Source: Rhodobacteraceae bacterium UBA6796
GTDB lineage: Bacteria; Pseudomonadota; Alphaproteobacteria; Rhodobacterales; Rhodobacteraceae
Assembly: GCA_002452815.1 (NCBI GenBank)
Contig: DKFM01000004.1
Coordinates: forward strand, 62,001-126,000
Length of the DNA: 64,000 bases
Direction of reading: 5' to 3'
Position numbers and translations under genes: made by a program. This document shows, one piece after another, positions 7,884-16,768 of this stretch (position 1 is the stretch's first letter; each line of letters starts with the position of its first letter). Below the pieces are notes generated by a model. It made no database searches. It saw nothing but the letters and a program-made list of their open reading frames with translations, and was not told the DNA's origin.

Positions 7884-9695
7884 TCAGGACTGATGAATAT
7901 ACTCCCCCGGTGCGGCCCCCAGCGGCGGATAGCCCAAGGCAGCGGCGCCAAGCTCTGGTGGCGGCATCCGAGCGGTGGAGTGACGCGCAAGCCAATCTAC
8001 CCATACCGGCCACCATGACCCCGCGCGCGCGACCGGCTGCTGCGCCAGCCAATCCTGCGGCGGGATATATGGCGCCCCGCGCGCCTGATGCGCCAGGCGA
8101 AACACGGGCCCCTCGGCCCCCGGCGGAACGACGATGCCACTGTTGTGCCCACCGCTGCCCAGCACGAAGGTCAGGTCGGCATCGGTGAACAGCCGCGTCT
8201 TGTAGACCGAGGTCCAGGGCGCGATGTGATCGGCTTCGGTCGCCACCACGAACATCGGCGCGGTGATCGCCTGCAGCGAAATCACCCCGCCCTCGACCGC
8301 GAACCGCCCCGCGCTCAGCCGGTTTTCCAGCAGCAGGGCGCGCAGGTATTCCGAATGCATCCGCGCGGGCATCCGGGTCAGATCGGCCAGCCAGACGCCC
8401 ATGTCCTCGGGCACGTCCTGCGTGCCCAGATAATAGCGCCGGACCGCGCGCGAATAGATCAGATCCTCGGTCTGGATCGTCGAGAAGGCGCGCGCCATCT
8501 GCGGGCGTTGCAGATAGCCCTGATCCCACATCAGATCCTCCAGAAAGGCGACCTGTTTTTCGTCGATGAACAGCAGCAACTCGCCCACTTCGGCGAAATC
8601 GACCTGTGCGGCCATCAGCGTGACCGAGGCCAGCCGCTGATCGCCGTCACGCGCCATGGTCGCCGCCGCAATCGCAAGGATCGTGCCGCCCAGACAGTAG
8701 CCCACGGCATGCACCTGCCGCTGTGGTACGATCGCGCCGATCACCTCGAGCGCCGCCATCACCCCGCGCTTGCGATAATCCTCAAGCGACAATCCGGCCT
8801 GCTCTGCAGTGGGATTGCACCACGAAATCGCAAAGACGGTGAAGCCCTGCTGCACCAGATAGCGGATCATCGAATTCTGCGGCGACAGATCGAGGACGTA
8901 GTATTTCATGATCCAGGCCGGCACGATCAGGATCGGTTCGGCCTGCACCTTGTCGGTCTGCGGGGCGTATTGGATCAGCTCGAACAGATCGTTGCGAAAC
9001 ACCACCTGGCCGGGCGTGCAGGCGATATCCGTGCCGATCGCGTAGCCCTCGGGCACAGGATCGGGGATCTGCGACAGCGTCTTGGCAATGTCATGCGCCA
9101 GATCGGCGGCGCCTTCGGCCAGGTTGCGGCCCAATCTGCGCTGCGTATGCGCGATGATCTCGGGGTTGAACCAGGGAACGTTCGAGGGCGACATCAGATC
9201 AAGCGACTGGCGCGCCATGAACCGCACGCGATCCGCGCTGTGCGGGTGCAGCTCGGGCAGCGGCTTTGTTGCCAGATCCCACCACTCCTGCAGGGCCAGA
9301 AACCCCTGCTGCCAGAATCGGAACGGCGGCTTTTGCCAGCCGGGGTCGCTGAAGCGCGGGTCATACCCCTTGGGCGCGAAGGGGGGCGGGCCCGTGCCGC
9401 CCACGTCCAGCGCCTGCATCATCAGCGCCAGACTGCTGCGGCGGGCCTGCTCGGCCAGTTCGATCTGGCGCCCCGGCGACAGACAGACCTGCGCGCCCCA
9501 GTCCAGCCAGGCTTCCCAAAAGGATTGCGTCCAGATCCCCGCCCCCAAACGCGCCTGCGCCGCCCGCATGCGCCGATCAAGCGTGCGATGCGAAGGTTCC
9601 GGCGCGCAGCCACCCGGCACCGGCGCAGCGGGCAGCGCCGCCTGCCGCCCGAGCGGGGGCGCGACCGTCTTCTGTCGGGTCGGCGTGCGGCTCAT
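7884..9695 (-). CDS. phaC: Class I poly(3-hydroxyalkanoate) synthase
   Basis: Polymerises 3-hydroxyacyl-CoA into storage polyester on granules. About 603 residues, the usual class I length. The PhaC N-terminal domain includes FWQQGFLALQEWWDLATKPL and NVPWFNPEI. The alpha/beta hydrolase core has the lipase-like box GYCLGGT with the catalytic cysteine at about residue 334, the aspartate in TEADHIAPW (about 487) and the histidine in GSGGHNSGIV (about 516). ATG at 9695 is preferred over an in-frame GTG at 9698. phaA, phaB, phasin and depolymerase genes are not in the window. It lies downstream of a flavin reductase-like gene and a P-type ATPase on the same strand. Confidence 0.95.
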   Translation of the reverse strand: MSRTPTRQKTVAPPLGRQAALPAAPVPGGCAPEPSHRTLDRRMRAAQARLGAGIWTQSFWEAWLDWGAQVCLSPGRQIELAEQARRSSLALMMQALDVGGTGPPPFAPKGYDPRFSDPGWQKPPFRFWQQGFLALQEWWDLATKPLPELHPHSADRVRFMARQSLDLMSPSNVPWFNPEIIAHTQRRLGRNLAEGAADLAHDIAKTLSQIPDPVPEGYAIGTDIACTPGQVVFRNDLFELIQYAPQTDKVQAEPILIVPAWIMKYYVLDLSPQNSMIRYLVQQGFTVFAISWCNPTAEQAGLSLEDYRKRGVMAALEVIGAIVPQRQVHAVGYCLGGTILAIAAATMARDGDQRLASVTLMAAQVDFAEVGELLLFIDEKQVAFLEDLMWDQGYLQRPQMARAFSTIQTEDLIYSRAVRRYYLGTQDVPEDMGVWLADLTRMPARMHSEYLRALLLENRLSAGRFAVEGGVISLQAITAPMFVVATEADHIAPWTSVYKTRLFTDADLTFVLGSGGHNSGIVVPPGAEGPVFRLAHQARGAPYIPPQDWLAQQPVARAGSWWPVWVDWLARHSTARMPPPELGAAALGYPPLGAAPGEYIHQS

Positions 9696-9733
9696 CACTC
9701 GGTCCTCGTGTCGATGCTATGGGGCCGAAATGC

Positions 9734-9757
9734 AGAAAAAGGCCCCCGAAGGCCCCT
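9734..9757 (-). terminator. Possible terminator after the flavin reductase gene
   Basis: On the minus strand a GGCC...GGCC pairing with a two-base bulge is followed by TTTTT (AAAAA on the plus strand, 9736-9740). It lies between the flavin reductase-like gene and phaC, so phaC may have its own promoter or be reached only by read-through. Confidence 0.4.
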
Positions 9758-9825
9758 TCCATCGTTTATCCGATAAACCGGCCGATCCCGCATTGATGCA
9801 GGTCAACGGGCAGACGCACGCGCGG

Positions 9826-10368
9826 CTAGTCCAGATCCGGCAGCTTGGCGCGCATCGCCTGCGCGCGGTCGATGCGCTCGCCATCCACGACGAAGGTGCC
9901 GTCGCCCACCGCATGTAGGGTGCGCCGTTCCGCGCGTGCAGGGTCGATCCAGGCCGCCACGCCCTGCAAGACGACGATGTTGTGTTGCTCGACAAGGTCG
10001 ATGACCTTGCATTCGATATTGGCCAGACACTCCCGGATCAGCGGCGCCCGGACTTGCCGCCCCGGCATCGGCGTCAGACCGAATTTCGCGAATTTGTCCG
10101 TATCGGCGCCCGAGCAGGTGCCCACGCCGACGACGGTGTCGATCATGTCCACCGTCGGCAGCGCGATCACGCATTCGCGCGTCTCGCACAGCGCCCGGAA
10201 AGAACTGTTCCACGGTCCGGTGGTCAGCGCGAAGGTCGGCGTGAAGTCGGTGACCATGGTCCAGCTGATGGTCATCACATTATTCTTGCGCCCGTCATAT
10301 GTGCTCACCAGGACGACCGGCCCCGGTTCGATCAGGGTGAAGGCCTTGTTCAGATGCAAAAGTTCCAT
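9826..10368 (-). CDS. Flavin reductase-like (flavoredoxin-type) FMN-binding protein
   Basis: About 180 residues with the split-barrel flavin reductase-like domain: PGPVVLVSTYDGRKNNVMTISW near the start, TPTFALTTGP, then CVIALPTVDMIDTVVGVGTCSG. Relatives bind FMN and pass electrons between NAD(P)H or ferredoxin and partner oxidoreductases; the actual partner is unknown. Start choice: GGAGG lies five bases before ATG 10368, which excludes the GTG at 10374 that overlaps it. The upstream P-type ATPase stop (TGA) is only two bases away, so the two genes are almost certainly cotranscribed and coupled. Confidence 0.88.
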   Translation of the reverse strand: MELLHLNKAFTLIEPGPVVLVSTYDGRKNNVMTISWTMVTDFTPTFALTTGPWNSSFRALCETRECVIALPTVDMIDTVVGVGTCSGADTDKFAKFGLTPMPGRQVRAPLIRECLANIECKVIDLVEQHNIVVLQGVAAWIDPARAERRTLHAVGDGTFVVDGERIDRAQAMRAKLPDLD

Positions 10369-10370
10369 CG

Positions 10371-13124
10371 TCACCTCCGCCGGTCAGGATGCCGGGCCAT
10401 CGTGTCACGCGGGCCCCGCGCGGCCAATCTGTTTCTGCGGGGCGCGCGGCGGGCGTCCAGCATGGCAAACAGCTGCCCGACCAGCAGCGGAAACAGGCTT
10501 GCCCCCGCGGCCAGCGCCAGCCCCTGCCACCCCGGGTCGGGCAGCTTCAGAACGCCGGACAGCAACGGCAGCCACAGCGCCATGCCGGTCAGCAGCAGGC
10601 AGAACCCGATCGCCGCCCAGATCCAGGGATTGCAGGTGATGTCATTGCGCAGCATCGCACTGCCCGCCGCGCGCATGTTGAACACGTTCCACAGCTGCGC
10701 CAGCGCCAGCGTCACGAAGGCCACGGTAATCGCCGGGCCGACGGGCAGGTGCAGCCAGTTCAGCGCCCCACCGAAAGCCGCCAGCGTGGCCACGGTGATC
10801 GCGCCCCCCAGAACACCGATGCGCACCCAGCCGTGCCGCCCCACGATCGGCTCCGACGGGGCGCGCGGGGGCCGCTGCATGCTGCCATCCTCGCCCTGCC
10901 CCAACCCCAGCGCGAAGGCGGGGAACACATCGGTCACAAGGTTCAGGAACAGGATCTGCAGTGGCAGCAACGGCATCGGCAAGCCCGCCCCCACCGCCAG
11001 CCCGACGATCAGCACCTCGCTGACATTGCACGACATCAGATAGACCACGAACTTGCGGATATTGTCGAAAATCATCCGCCCCTGTTGCATCGCCGCGATG
11101 ATCGTGCCCAGCGCGTCATCTTTCAGCACCATCTGCGCGGCTTCGCGCGCGACATCCGTGCCACGCAGCCCCATGGCGATGCCGATATCGGCCTGTTTGA
11201 GCGCGGGCGCATCGTTCACACCATCGCCGGTCATCGCCACGATATGACCGCTGCGCTGAAACAACCGCGCGAGCCCCAGCTTGGTCTCGGGGGTGACTCG
11301 GGCGAAGACATCCGCCGCCAGAAGCTGCTGGCGGCGGGCTTCGGGCATCCCGTCAGGGTCCAGATCGTGCAGCTCGTGCCCTTCGATCACGGTGATCGCG
11401 CCATCGGCCAACCCGGCCTGACGGGCAATGGCCGCAGCCGTCTGCGCGTGATCGCCCGTCATCATCACGACCCGCACCCCTGCCCCGCGGGCCGCAGCGA
11501 CCGCCGTGCGCACATCGGTGCGCAGCGGATCGCGCAGGCAGGCCAGCCCGACAAGCGTCAACCCGGCATAGGGCGGCGCATCCGGCCGTGCCTCCTGCTT
11601 CATCGCCAAGGCCAGCAGGCGCAGCCCGTCGCGCGCGGCATCATGGCTACGCCGCACCCAATCGGCCCGCCCCGCCGGATCGAGCGTTTCGGGTCCCTCC
11701 GGCCCCAGAACATGAGTGCAGGCCGCGATCACCGCTTCGGGGGCCCCCTTGACCGCGAAGAAGGCGCCCGCGCCATCACGATGCACGCTGGCCATCATCT
11801 TCAGCCCGGGATCGAAGGCATGTTCCGCAATCTCGGCGCGGGCCTGCAACTGGCTTGTGCGCCCGTGGCCCGCCGCCCGCGCGACATGCAGCAGGGCCAC
11901 CTCCATAGGGTCGCCCGAGGCGGGCGCATCATCGGCCTGCCCCAGGGCCGCACCATTGCACAGCGCCCCCACACGCAACGCGGCCGCCAGTCGCATATCA
12001 GTATCCGCGCTCAGCGCTGCGGTGCCCGACCGGAACCGCACCGCGCCCCCCTGCCCCAGAACCTCGACCTGCGCGCCTGCCAGCAGATAGCGCGCCACCG
12101 TCATGCGGTTCTCGGTCAGCGTGCCGGTCTTGTCGGTCAGAATCACCGTGGTGGCGCCCAGGGTCTCGACCGCGGACAGGTTCGTGATGACCGCATTCCG
12201 TGCCGCCATCCGCAGCAACCCGCGCGCCAGGCTGAGCGTGGCCACCACCGGCAACCCCTCGGGCACCGCCGCCACGGCCAGCGCGACCCCGGTCTGGACC
12301 ATGCCCGCCAGCGCGTGACCACGCAGCACCCCCGCAAGGATCGTCAGCGCCGCCAGCGCCAGCGTCAGCCACACCAGCCCCTGCCCCAACCGATCGAGCC
12401 GCCGTTCCAATGGCGAATCCGCCGCATCCGCGCTTTGCACCAGATGGGTGATCCGGCCCAGCTCGGTCGCCATGCCTGTGGCGGTCACGATGCCCTCGCC
12501 GGTCCCCTGCGTGACCGCTGTGCCCTTGAACGCCATGCACCGCCTGTCGCCCGGCACCGCCCCCGGTGCGACCGGATCTGTGTGCTTGCGTACCGGCACC
12601 GATTCCCCGGTCAGCACCGATTCATCGCACTGCAGGTTCGCGGCCTGCACCAGCCGCAGATCGGCGGTGACGATGTCCCCCGCCTCCAGCACCACGATAT
12701 CGCCGGGCACCAGATCCTGCGCATCGACACTGCACTCGCCTCCCGCGCGTCGCACCCGCGTGCTTACCCGACCGATACGCAGCAGCGCCTCCATCGAGCG
12801 GGCCGCGCGCCATTCGGTGAAAAACCCGATTGCCGTGTTGATCGCCAGAACGACCAGAATCGCCACGCCTTCCGCAATGTCGCGAAACACGAAGGACAGC
12901 ACCGCCGCGATGGCCAGAAGCCAGACGATCACGCCTTCAAGCTGATGCACCAGGATCACGCCGATGCGGCGGCGTTCGCGCGCCCGCAACTGATTGGGGC
13001 CATGGTGCGCGCGCCGCTGCGCGACCTGCGCGAGGGTCAGCCCGACCGCCGGATCGACCCCCATCTGCCGGGCCACCAGTGCCGCAGGCCGGGTATAGCT
13101 GGTGTCGTCGTGCAGATCCGTCAT
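10371..13124 (-). CDS. Cation-transporting P-type ATPase, P2 (Ca2+/Na+ pump-like) family
   Basis: Large inner-membrane pump of 917 residues from ATG 13124. It has a cation-ATPase N-terminal domain, actuator motif TGES (172-175), the membrane ion-site motif PEGLP (288-292) typical of P2 pumps, phosphorylation motif DKTGTLT (331-337), hinge motif TGDGVNDAPAL in the C-terminal half, and four C-terminal hydrophobic helices. The cysteine-rich metal-binding domain and CPC motif of copper or zinc pumps are absent. The ion is unknown. A GTG at 13205 would add 27 residues, but an FNR-type box centred at 13238.5 would place the transcript start near 13197, inside that extension, so 13124 is preferred. 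Forms an operon with the flavin reductase gene. Confidence 0.92.
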   Translation of the reverse strand: MTDLHDDTSYTRPAALVARQMGVDPAVGLTLAQVAQRRAHHGPNQLRARERRRIGVILVHQLEGVIVWLLAIAAVLSFVFRDIAEGVAILVVLAINTAIGFFTEWRAARSMEALLRIGRVSTRVRRAGGECSVDAQDLVPGDIVVLEAGDIVTADLRLVQAANLQCDESVLTGESVPVRKHTDPVAPGAVPGDRRCMAFKGTAVTQGTGEGIVTATGMATELGRITHLVQSADAADSPLERRLDRLGQGLVWLTLALAALTILAGVLRGHALAGMVQTGVALAVAAVPEGLPVVATLSLARGLLRMAARNAVITNLSAVETLGATTVILTDKTGTLTENRMTVARYLLAGAQVEVLGQGGAVRFRSGTAALSADTDMRLAAALRVGALCNGAALGQADDAPASGDPMEVALLHVARAAGHGRTSQLQARAEIAEHAFDPGLKMMASVHRDGAGAFFAVKGAPEAVIAACTHVLGPEGPETLDPAGRADWVRRSHDAARDGLRLLALAMKQEARPDAPPYAGLTLVGLACLRDPLRTDVRTAVAAARGAGVRVVMMTGDHAQTAAAIARQAGLADGAITVIEGHELHDLDPDGMPEARRQQLLAADVFARVTPETKLGLARLFQRSGHIVAMTGDGVNDAPALKQADIGIAMGLRGTDVAREAAQMVLKDDALGTIIAAMQQGRMIFDNIRKFVVYLMSCNVSEVLIVGLAVGAGLPMPLLPLQILFLNLVTDVFPAFALGLGQGEDGSMQRPPRAPSEPIVGRHGWVRIGVLGGAITVATLAAFGGALNWLHLPVGPAITVAFVTLALAQLWNVFNMRAAGSAMLRNDITCNPWIWAAIGFCLLLTGMALWLPLLSGVLKLPDPGWQGLALAAGASLFPLLVGQLFAMLDARRAPRRNRLAARGPRDTMARHPDRRR

Positions 13125-13503
13125 CGCGCTGTCCGTCTTGTGTGCGTGTGGCGCATGGGGCCTGGCGACATGCCGGTTGCAGCGCCTGGCGTCGGCCTGC
13201 GGCACGCTATGACGGATCGTATCCCGCGCGTTTGACGCACGTCAAATTGCGGCTGCACCCCCTGGAACGGGCCTTGCGCCTCCGCATGCGCCCACATCCC
13301 CCACACGCTGCGATTGCATGGCGTCGATAGTTTCCCCTTACAGGTCAAGCTGTGCTTTAATGCCGCAACACCCCGCGCAAGACGGGATTCGGGCATGGTG
13401 TCTGCCAGCCCCGTTGACAGAACCAGATGTCCGTATTCCTTGCCCGACGCCCTTGTGCGTCCTTTTGCACAACCTGCCCGCCGACCCTGCGATGCCAAGG
13501 TGA
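13125..13503. other. Divergent control region between the P-type ATPase and the FixK-like regulator
   Basis: 379 bases without a convincing gene. It holds one clear regulatory site, the FNR-type palindrome at 13232-13245, placed to act on the ATPase. The plus-strand half contains TTGACA at about 13409 but no matching -10 at normal spacing. The regulator has a ribosome site AAGG (13497-13500). Confidence 0.6.
13232..13245. promoter_or_regulatory. FNR/FixK/Dnr-type binding site facing the P-type ATPase
   Basis: TTGACGCACGTCAA is a perfect inverted repeat, TTGAC-N4-GTCAA, the classic half-site arrangement for FNR-superfamily regulators. Its centre is 114 bases upstream of the ATPase ATG on the minus strand. 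If used at -41.5, transcription would start near 13197, with CATAGC (13211-13206, minus strand) near -10. The regulator gene next door encodes the matching recognition helix. Confidence 0.85.
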
Positions 13504-14265
13504 ATGATGACCGATTCCACTGCGAAGTCTTCTACCTCCCCGGACCTCGACGCTGTGACCGGGCAAGAGCCGACCCACGAAAACCTATACGCAGAGCAGA
13601 AATCCCCGGCACGCCATGCGACCCGGACACCGCCCCCCGCACATGAAAAGCCCGAGCCACAGCATCTGCGCGACCTGTTCGACAACGCCACGTTCGAGCA
13701 CCACTATCAACCCGACAGCACCATCGTGCTGCATGGGGACCGGGTGCAGGCGATGTATCTGATCGTCTCGGGCACCGTGCGGTGCTGCACGATCGACCCC
13801 GAGGGCCGCCGACAGATCTTTCGCTTCGCCCAGAAGGGCGCCGTGCTGGGTGTCGCCGATATCGACAAATGGCACTTCACGGCGGAAGCCGTCGACCATG
13901 TCATCCTGAGATCGGTGGCGCAATCGACCCTTCGGCAGGCGCTGACGGCCAATCCACGACTGTGCCAGGAACTGGTCACGCGGATCTGCGAGTTGCTGCG
14001 CAAGGATGAGCGCCAGCTTCTGTCCCTTGCGCATAACAAAGCCCCCGAGCGCCTGCTGCAGTTCCTGACGGATTTCTCCGCAGAACGCGGTGCAAGCGGC
14101 AAAAGCCATGTCGCGCTGCCGATGTGCCGACGCGACATCGCCGATCATCTGGGCCTGTCCATCGAAACCGTCAGCCGCGCGTTCAGCACCCTCAAGAACA
14201 GCGGCCAGATAGAAATGCCGACCTTCGAAAGCTATCGCATCTGCCCCCCGGCGCCGGTGGCCTAG
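13504..14265 (+). CDS. Crp/Fnr-family transcription regulator, FixK/Dnr-like
   Basis: 253 residues: a long, low-complexity N-terminal extension (1-52), an effector beta-barrel domain (about 55-150), a dimer helix, and a winged helix-turn-helix with CRRDIADHLGLSIETVSRAF (208-227). Residues E221, S224 and R225 match the E-SR triad that FNR-type proteins use to read TTGA half-sites. There is no N-terminal cysteine cluster for a 4Fe-4S centre, so it is not FNR/FnrL itself; FixK (no cofactor) or Dnr/NNR (haem or NO sensing) are the likely relatives. Two TTGA palindromes flank the gene. ATG 13504 or 13507 could start translation. Confidence 0.9.
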   Translation: MMTDSTAKSSTSPDLDAVTGQEPTHENLYAEQKSPARHATRTPPPAHEKPEPQHLRDLFDNATFEHHYQPDSTIVLHGDRVQAMYLIVSGTVRCCTIDPEGRRQIFRFAQKGAVLGVADIDKWHFTAEAVDHVILRSVAQSTLRQALTANPRLCQELVTRICELLRKDERQLLSLAHNKAPERLLQFLTDFSAERGASGKSHVALPMCRRDIADHLGLSIETVSRAFSTLKNSGQIEMPTFESYRICPPAPVA

Positions 14266-14304
14266 GCGCCTATCCGCCTGCCCGAACCGCCCCCTGTCTG
14301 CGAA

Positions 14305-14318
14305 TTGACGCAAATCAA
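14305..14318. promoter_or_regulatory. FNR/FixK-type binding site for the AhpD/dehydrogenase operon
   Basis: TTGACGCAAATCAA reads TTGAC-N4-ATCAA, a good FNR-type palindrome. It is centred at 14311.5. A -10-like CATAAG lies at 14338-14343, so transcription would begin near 14350-14353, putting the box close to -41.5, the class II activation position. The AhpD start follows at 14376 with its ribosome site at 14361. Positive control of the operon by the adjacent FixK-like regulator is the simplest reading. Confidence 0.82.
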
Positions 14319-14375
14319 AAGGGCCGGGCCATGCAGGCATAAGCTTTCTTCATCGCTTGCAGGAGGAGCAAGAAG

Positions 14376-14723
14376 ATGAAGAACTATTCAGAAATCGCAC
14401 GGGAATACCACAGCGGCTTTGCCAAGCTGGCGGGGGACATTCCCGATACGGCCAAGGCGTTCGGCGCTTTGGTAGGGGCGGCGACCGGCGACGGGGCGCT
14501 GTCACGCAAGGTCAAGGAACTGATCGCCTTCGGCATCGCCATCACCGTGCGCTGCGACGGCTGTATCGCGGCGCATGCGGCCGCGTGCCATGAAGCCGGT
14601 GCCACCCGACAGGAAGTCGCCGAAATGGTGGGCGTTGCGCTGTTGATGGGCGGCGGGCCGTCCTCGGTCTACGGCGTCGAGGCAATGCGCGCCTATGACG
14701 AGGTTGCGGCTGCCAAAGCCTGA
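14376..14723 (+). CDS. AhpD-like carboxymuconolactone decarboxylase family protein
   Basis: 115 residues, one AhpD-type all-helical domain. The redox motif CDGC (60-63) with H67 four residues later matches the CxxC-x3-H signature of the AhpD alkylhydroperoxidase core. In mycobacteria AhpD is reduced by the lipoyl domain of a 2-oxoacid dehydrogenase E2, which makes its position as first gene of an operon with E1, a free lipoyl protein and E2 meaningful. A strong ribosome site AGGAGGAG (14361-14368) precedes it. Peroxidase activity itself is inferred, not shown. Confidence 0.88.
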   Translation: MKNYSEIAREYHSGFAKLAGDIPDTAKAFGALVGAATGDGALSRKVKELIAFGIAITVRCDGCIAAHAAACHEAGATRQEVAEMVGVALLMGGGPSSVYGVEAMRAYDEVAAAKA

Positions 14724-14767
14724 GCGTCGCGCCGTTTTCCTGACACCTCAATCAAAGGTCACCTGAC

Positions 14768-15736
14768 ATGAAAATTGACAAGGAACAACTGCTTGCGGGT
14801 TACCGCATCATGCGGACCATCCGTGACTTCGAAGAACGCGTGCACAAGGAATTCATGACCGGGCAGATCCCCGGTTTCGTGCATCTTTATGCCGGCGAAG
14901 AGGCATCGGCCGCCGCCGTATGCCTGCAACTGGGCGATGCGGACACCGTTGCCAGCACCCACCGCGGCCACGGCCACGCGATCGCCAAGGGCTGCGACGT
15001 GAAGGCGATGATGCTCGAAATCTACGGCCGCGAAGGCGGGCTGTGCGCGGGCAAGGGCGGCTCGATGCACATTGCCGACCTTGACGTCGGGATGCTGGGC
15101 GCCAACGGGATCGTGGGCGGTGGCCCGCCCCTGGTGTGCGGCGCGGCGATCACCGCCAAGACGCTCAAGACCGGCGGTCTGTCGGTCGCGTTCTTTGGCG
15201 ATGGCGCGTTCAACCAGGGCACCACGCTCGAATCGATGAACTTCGCGCGGGTCTATGACCTGCCGGTGCTGTTCGTGCTGGAGGACAACGGCTATGCGGA
15301 ATCGACCTCGAGTTCGTGGTCGATCGGCGGGCATAACCCGGTGCGGCGGGCCGAGGGCTTCGGCATTCCGGGCGAACGGGTCGACGGGCACGATTTCTTT
15401 GCGGTCTATCGCGCCGCCGAAGACGCCATCGCCGCCATCCGCAAGGGCGAAGGCCCGCGTTTCATCCACATCCAGTTCACCCGCTATTACGGCCATTTCG
15501 AGGGCGACGCCTCGACCTACAAGCCCGCGAACCAGGTGAAGGACGAACGCCGCTATCTGGATGCGCTGAAGTTTTTCCGCGCCCGGACCACCGCGGGAAC
15601 GATGCTGAAAAACGAGGATCTGGACGCCATCGACGCCGAGGTCGAAGCGCTGATCGACACCGCCGTGCGCGAGGCCAAGGCCGCGCCCGCGCCGGATGTC
15701 TCGACGCTGACCACGGATGTCTACCTGTCCTACTGA
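14768..15736 (+). CDS. acoA: Acetoin-type 2-oxoacid dehydrogenase E1, alpha subunit
   Basis: 322 residues of the E1-alpha thiamine-diphosphate family. The TPP/Mg motif begins GDGAFNQG (144-151) and ends at N174 in LEDNGYAEST. Other conserved parts are STHRGHGH (63-70) and GREGGLCAGKGGSMH (87-101). The sequence is closer to acetoin dehydrogenase E1 than to pyruvate dehydrogenase E1, so acetoin cleavage to acetaldehyde and acetyl-CoA is the best guess; the substrate is inferred. It forms the heterotetramer with the next gene. Confidence 0.88.
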   Translation: MKIDKEQLLAGYRIMRTIRDFEERVHKEFMTGQIPGFVHLYAGEEASAAAVCLQLGDADTVASTHRGHGHAIAKGCDVKAMMLEIYGREGGLCAGKGGSMHIADLDVGMLGANGIVGGGPPLVCGAAITAKTLKTGGLSVAFFGDGAFNQGTTLESMNFARVYDLPVLFVLEDNGYAESTSSSWSIGGHNPVRRAEGFGIPGERVDGHDFFAVYRAAEDAIAAIRKGEGPRFIHIQFTRYYGHFEGDASTYKPANQVKDERRYLDALKFFRARTTAGTMLKNEDLDAIDAEVEALIDTAVREAKAAPAPDVSTLTTDVYLSY

Positions 15737-15757
15737 TCCCGAATTTGGAGGAACTCG

Positions 15758-16768
15758 ATGTCACAGAAATCTTTCCGCGAAGCTTTGAACGAAGCGATGC
15801 GCGATGAAATGCGCCGTGATCCGACCGTTATTCTGCTGGGCGAGGATATCGCCGGCGGGATGGGATCGGGCGGCGAACAGGATGCCTGGGGCGGCGTGCT
15901 GGGCGCCACCAAGGGGCTGATGCCGGAATTCGGCCGCGAGCGGGTCTATGATACGCCGATCAGCGAAAGCGCCTTCATCGGCGCGGCGGCTGGCGCGGCA
16001 GCCACCGGGCTGCGCCCGGTCGCGCAGCTGATGTTCGTCGATTTCTTCGGCGTCTGCGGCGACCAGATCATCAACCAGATGGCCAAGTTCCGCTACATGT
16101 TCGGCGGCAAGGCCACGACGCCCGTCGTGATCCGCACCCTGTTTGGCGCGGGCACCCGGGCCGCCAGTCAGCACAGCCAGTGCCTCTATCCGATCATGAC
16201 CCATATCCCGGGGCTCAAGGTCGTCATTCCCTCCTCGCCCTACGAGGCCAAGGGCCTGATGACCCAGGCGATCCGCGATGACGACCCGGTCATCTTCTTC
16301 GAGCACAAGGCGATGTTCGACGACAAGGAAGAAGTCCCGGACGAGCCCTACACCATCCCCTTCGGCGTGGCGCGCACCGTGCGCGAGGGCAAGGATGTGA
16401 CCGTGGTTGCCATTGGCCGGATGGTGGGCTTTGCCAAGACTGCGGCGGATGCGCTGGCCAAGGACGGGATCGACTGCACCGTGCTGGACCCGCGCACCAC
16501 GTCGCCGCTGGATTCCGACGCCATCGTGGCCTCGGTGCGCAAGACCGGGCGGCTGGTGGTGGTGGACGAGGCGTCCCCGCGCTGCGGGATGGCCTCGGAC
16601 ATCTCGGCGATCGTGGCCGAACAGGCGTTCGACGCGCTCAAGGCGCCGATCAAGCGGGTGATGCCGCCGCATTCCCCGGTGCCCTTCGCGCCCAATCTGG
16701 AAGACGCCTACATTCCCGGCGTGGATGCGATCAGCGCCGGCATTCGGGCCGTGATGGGGGTGAAGTGA
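15758..16768 (+). CDS. acoB: Acetoin-type 2-oxoacid dehydrogenase E1, beta subunit
   Basis: 336 residues with the transketolase pyrimidine-binding domain first (about 1-180, including GEDIAGGMGSGGEQDAWGG and the SESAFIG segment) and the transketolase C-terminal domain second (VVAIGRMV, LDPRTTSPLD, VVVDEASPRCG). A strong ribosome site GGAGGAA precedes ATG 15758. The TGA stop overlaps the ATG of the lipoyl-protein gene (TGATG at 16766-16770). Confidence 0.92.
   Translation: MSQKSFREALNEAMRDEMRRDPTVILLGEDIAGGMGSGGEQDAWGGVLGATKGLMPEFGRERVYDTPISESAFIGAAAGAAATGLRPVAQLMFVDFFGVCGDQIINQMAKFRYMFGGKATTPVVIRTLFGAGTRAASQHSQCLYPIMTHIPGLKVVIPSSPYEAKGLMTQAIRDDDPVIFFEHKAMFDDKEEVPDEPYTIPFGVARTVREGKDVTVVAIGRMVGFAKTAADALAKDGIDCTVLDPRTTSPLDSDAIVASVRKTGRLVVVDEASPRCGMASDISAIVAEQAFDALKAPIKRVMPPHSPVPFAPNLEDAYIPGVDAISAGIRAVMGVK

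Noticed and set aside
10389..13235. A 948-codon plus-strand frame opposite the P-type ATPase
   Set aside because: The minus strand has all P-type ATPase motifs; the plus frame is low-complexity Arg/Gln/His with no domain.
13400..13440. A sigma-70 promoter for the FixK-like regulator based on TTGACA at about 13409
   Set aside because: No -10 hexamer lies at 16-18 bases; the nearest TATTCC is about 14 bases away and weak.
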